A stretch of 64,000 bases of DNA from Spirochaetota bacterium. GTDB lineage: Bacteria > Spirochaetota > Brevinematia > Brevinematales > Brevinemataceae. Shown piece by piece: positions 61,704-64,000 of the stretch. The notes under the pieces are model-generated. The model was given only the letters and a program-made list of their open reading frames with translations, ran no database searches and was not told the origin of the DNA. The position numbers and the translations under genes were made by a program. The stretch covers positions 186,001 through 250,000 of the forward strand of contig JAGUQW010000002.1 of the NCBI GenBank assembly GCA_030154445.1, in the 5' to 3' direction. Position 1 is the stretch's first letter. The number at the start of each line of letters is the position of its first letter.

Positions 61704-62918
61704 TTATTTATCTTTTATATGAATAATATTTTCATCAATACCAAAACGAATATGATGAACAGTACATAATCTAACAATTTCTTGTTGAACTAAATCTGTA
61801 GTAAACATTTTATTCAGAGGAGAGCTAATATAAAATGATAGTCTAAAAGAGTATAAATTACCTTTGGGTTCTAAAAAATAAATATAAGGTTCTGGATAAA
61901 TAAGGATAGCAGATGTGTTTGTTACAGCCTGTATTAACAGTTCTTTAATTTGTTCTACACTTGCATCTTCAGCATATGTTTTGTAAAAAAGATTCACTCG
62001 AATTCTTTTTACAGGTTGTGATAAATTAGTAATGACCATTTTAGAAAGAAGACCATTAGGAATAGCGATGATTTCTTCATCAAAAGTGCGTAATTTTGTA
62101 CTACGATACCCAATTTGAAAAATAATACCTTCATTCTTGTTATCTAAAATAATATAATCACCTTCAGTATATGTTTCGTCAAGCATTAAAGATACACCTC
62201 CAACAATATGGGATAATGAATCTTGTAAGGCAAGACCGACTACGATACCAGCAATACCCAAACCAGCTAAGATAGGACCTATTTCTACACCCCATAGCCC
62301 TAAGAGAATAGTTACAGAAAATAGAAACCAAGTAATATGACAAGCTCTAGCAATAACTATAAAAGCATTTTTGTTTTTAAAAAACTTTATTTTTGCTCCA
62401 TGCGTATGTGATATAAGGATAGCTCTAGTATAAATAGATATTATTTTATTAGTAATAACATAAAAAATCCATAATAAAATAGAAAACATACACCCTTTGA
62501 TTAGATTTGCTATAGGGCTTGGAATTCTAAGAAAATCTACTCCTATAATAATACCTAATAAAAATCCTATAAGAATAAATCGGGATGATAGTAATGTGTT
62601 AAAAATTCTTCGACCAAGATGTTTTTTCATATTTTTAGATTTTTGAGTAAAGATATAAAAAAGAAAGCGTAAAAACACTGTGAATATAAAAACAGATATA
62701 ACAACAAATAAAAAAATAGCATAAGGATTGTCTTTGATAATATGGTAAATGATCTTAATAATAGAATTAGGTGATTTAGCCATCAAAGATATTGCTACTT
62801 CTAGTAGCATTGTGTTAGATAAACTCGTGTTAGAAAGGACATCTACAGACTCTGGGTCAATAATATTAGATTGTGCAATCATATTATTTTGTAATTTTTT
62901 CAAGATAGCTGGTAACAT
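61704..62918 (-). CDS. MscS-family mechanosensitive channel
   Basis: Inner-membrane tension-gated channel for osmotic protection. 404 residues with four to five N-terminal helices before the pore. The MscS core has GILGLGIAGIV-type packing as LAGLGIAGIVVGLALQDSLS (pore helix, about residue 218), then the beta domain LDETYTEGDYIILDNKNEGI, and IPNGLLSKMVITNLSQP. The N-terminal 60 residues are an extra soluble or periplasmic part. AGGAGA precedes the ATG. It follows the cca gene by about 40 bp, so the two may be co-transcribed. Confidence 0.9.
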   Translation of the reverse strand: MLPAILKKLQNNMIAQSNIIDPESVDVLSNTSLSNTMLLEVAISLMAKSPNSIIKIIYHIIKDNPYAIFLFVVISVFIFTVFLRFLFYIFTQKSKNMKKHLGRRIFNTLLSSRFILIGFLLGIIIGVDFLRIPSPIANLIKGCMFSILLWIFYVITNKIISIYTRAILISHTHGAKIKFFKNKNAFIVIARACHITWFLFSVTILLGLWGVEIGPILAGLGIAGIVVGLALQDSLSHIVGGVSLMLDETYTEGDYIILDNKNEGIIFQIGYRSTKLRTFDEEIIAIPNGLLSKMVITNLSQPVKRIRVNLFYKTYAEDASVEQIKELLIQAVTNTSAILIYPEPYIYFLEPKGNLYSFRLSFYISSPLNKMFTTDLVQQEIVRLCTVHHIRFGIDENIIHIKDK

Positions 62919-62957
62919 AGTGAGATCTCCTATATAACTAATGTTATTTTATACTGC

Positions 62958-64000
62958 TTATATAGATTTACTATTAATAAATGCAGTTGCTTCTGATATT
63001 AAGACATCGTAAGTATTTATTTTTGGATCATCTAATACTAATTCTAATAAATGATGAAGAATTTGTCCAATAATAGGCGAGGGTTTTAAATTTAATAACT
63101 CTATTAATTGAGTTCCATTAATATCCAAATCTGAAACTTTCAAAGCAGCATCATCTTTTAATATATTATCAATTCGTTTACGAAATTCTTGAAGAATATA
63201 AGGGCTATTTTTTTTAGTACCACTACCATTACGGTCAGCTTCTCTTAATTTGAATAATAAGTTTAAAAAATAAATATTACCATCAAAGCGTTTTAAAAAA
63301 CGTCTTATAGCACCATCATGCCAATCACTGGTATAATAAAACATGTGTAATTCTACTAATAAAACACAGGTATTAATTTCTTCATTAGAAAACTTTAATC
63401 GTTTCATCAAATTTTTAGTCATTTTAGCACCAATAATTTCATGATTATAAAAAACATTTCCATTACCAATTTTTAATGCAAATTTTTTTGCACGAGGTTT
63501 TCCAATATCATGTAATAAAGCTGCTAACCTTCCAATTAGATTGTCTTTGTTCATATGATTGCATGTTTCTACATTGTGTCGGTAAACATCATATTTGTGA
63601 AATTCATTTTGTTCTACCCCATAACCTTCTTCCAATTCTGGTAGAATAATAGGTAATAATGCAAGATCGTGTAATAAATTAAATCCAATAGAAGGTTTAT
63701 TACTGCTTAATATTTTCATTATTTCATCACGAATACGCTCTTGTGATACTTCATTGATATTGCAAGATAATTCTTTGATAGCGATTTGGGTAGATGTATT
63801 AATTTGATATTCTAACTTACTTGCAAAACGACAAGCTCTGAGCATGCGTAAAGCGTCTTCTTTAAAACGTTGTGTAGGATTGCCAACAGTTTTTATAATT
63901 TTTTTATTGATATCGTCTTGACCGTTAAAAGGATCAATGATTTCTCGTGTAATAGGATCTACAGCAATGGCATTAATAGTAAAATCTCTACGAGAAAGAT
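62958..64000 (-). CDS. cca: CCA-adding enzyme / poly(A) polymerase family (5' end beyond window)
   Basis: Adds or repairs the 3' CCA of tRNA. The frame stays open to the right edge, so the N-terminal nucleotidyltransferase residues (GxxR, DxD) are outside. Visible: SRRDFTINAI, then RFKEDALRMLRACRFASKL of the neck. An HD phosphohydrolase motif LLHDIGKPR (about 150 residues before the C-terminus) follows, and then the body and tail. A PcnB poly(A) polymerase is the other option; the HD motif favours the CCA/multifunctional type. The first in-frame ATG at 63845 is not the true start. Confidence 0.88.
   Translation of the reverse strand, partial: LSRRDFTINAIAVDPITREIIDPFNGQDDINKKIIKTVGNPTQRFKEDALRMLRACRFASKLEYQINTSTQIAIKELSCNINEVSQERIRDEIMKILSSNKPSIGFNLLHDLALLPIILPELEEGYGVEQNEFHKYDVYRHNVETCNHMNKDNLIGRLAALLHDIGKPRAKKFALKIGNGNVFYNHEIIGAKMTKNLMKRLKFSNEEINTCVLLVELHMFYYTSDWHDGAIRRFLKRFDGNIYFLNLLFKLREADRNGSGTKKNSPYILQEFRKRIDNILKDDAALKVSDLDINGTQLIELLNLKPSPIIGQILHHLLELVLDDPKINTYDVLISEATAFINSKSI

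Noticed and set aside
1-64000. tRNA, rRNA, CRISPR, prophage or transposase genes
   Set aside because: None of the T-loop-like motifs, regular spaced repeats or integrase/transposase motifs was found on either strand.

Overview
The window is AT-rich, densely coded bacterial DNA. It most likely comes from a host-associated spirochaete. The strongest marker is a tandem pair of FlaA-type periplasmic flagellar sheath proteins (8.4-10.2 kb). A chemoreceptor, several lipoproteins, predicted outer-membrane barrels and an MlaEFD lipid transport system all point to a diderm envelope. I cannot fix the genus from sequence alone; Brachyspira or Brevinema-like lineages are the sort of organism to compare. 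I found no tRNA, rRNA, CRISPR array, transposase or phage gene.

Layout. 0-7.3 kb (minus): trpS (cut by the window edge), rlmN, a membrane protein, a lipoprotein and a tight priA-udg-rdgB block. 7.4-12.3 kb (plus): a lipoprotein behind a promoter overlapped by a perfect 25-bp-arm dyad, the flaA pair behind a sigma-28-like element, and a peptide-type ABC binding lipoprotein. 12.4-17.2 kb (minus): a six-helix chemoreceptor and a TPP-riboswitch-controlled thiamine salvage operon, thiE-thiM-thiD-pnuT. 17.3-22.8 kb: an operon of a CrtI-like flavoprotein, an outer-membrane protein and a DUF2147 protein, then a D-lactate dehydrogenase. 22.9-29.2 kb: galE, a flavin oxidoreductase, a Bsp6I-like type II restriction-modification pair, a second copy of the outer-membrane protein, a lipoprotein and a small barrel.

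29.3-40.2 kb is a purine region. It holds guaB (an IMP dehydrogenase lacking its CBS domains) with guaA. It also holds an xpt-permease operon facing a second purine permease, each side with its own purine riboswitch and with near mirror-image -35 elements. Between these lies a decayed CstI/CstII-like (GT42) sialyltransferase pseudogene, a relic of surface sialylation. 40.3-45.3 kb (minus): a large secreted metallopeptidase-like protein, a MalY/PatB aminotransferase and a LysM-M23 endopeptidase. 45.4-56.9 kb (plus): one long co-directional run, rpsF-ssb-rpsR-(membrane protein)-rplI-dnaB-mlaE-mlaF-mlaD-degT-two CNNM/CorC proteins-rlmD. 57-64 kb (minus): a MalY/PatB plus PTS EIIC pair, a short-chain dehydrogenase pseudogene, rho, mscS and a tRNA nucleotidyltransferase cut by the right edge.

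The most notable items are the sialyltransferase relic, the back-to-back purine riboswitch unit, the restriction-modification locus with a dyad containing its own probable target site, the CBS-less IMP dehydrogenase, long perfect palindromes at regulatory positions, and the unusual N-terminal extension of ribosomal protein S18. Purine and thiamine supply appear to lean on salvage, as expected for a host-dependent organism. Family names come from recognising motifs by eye; no database search was run.
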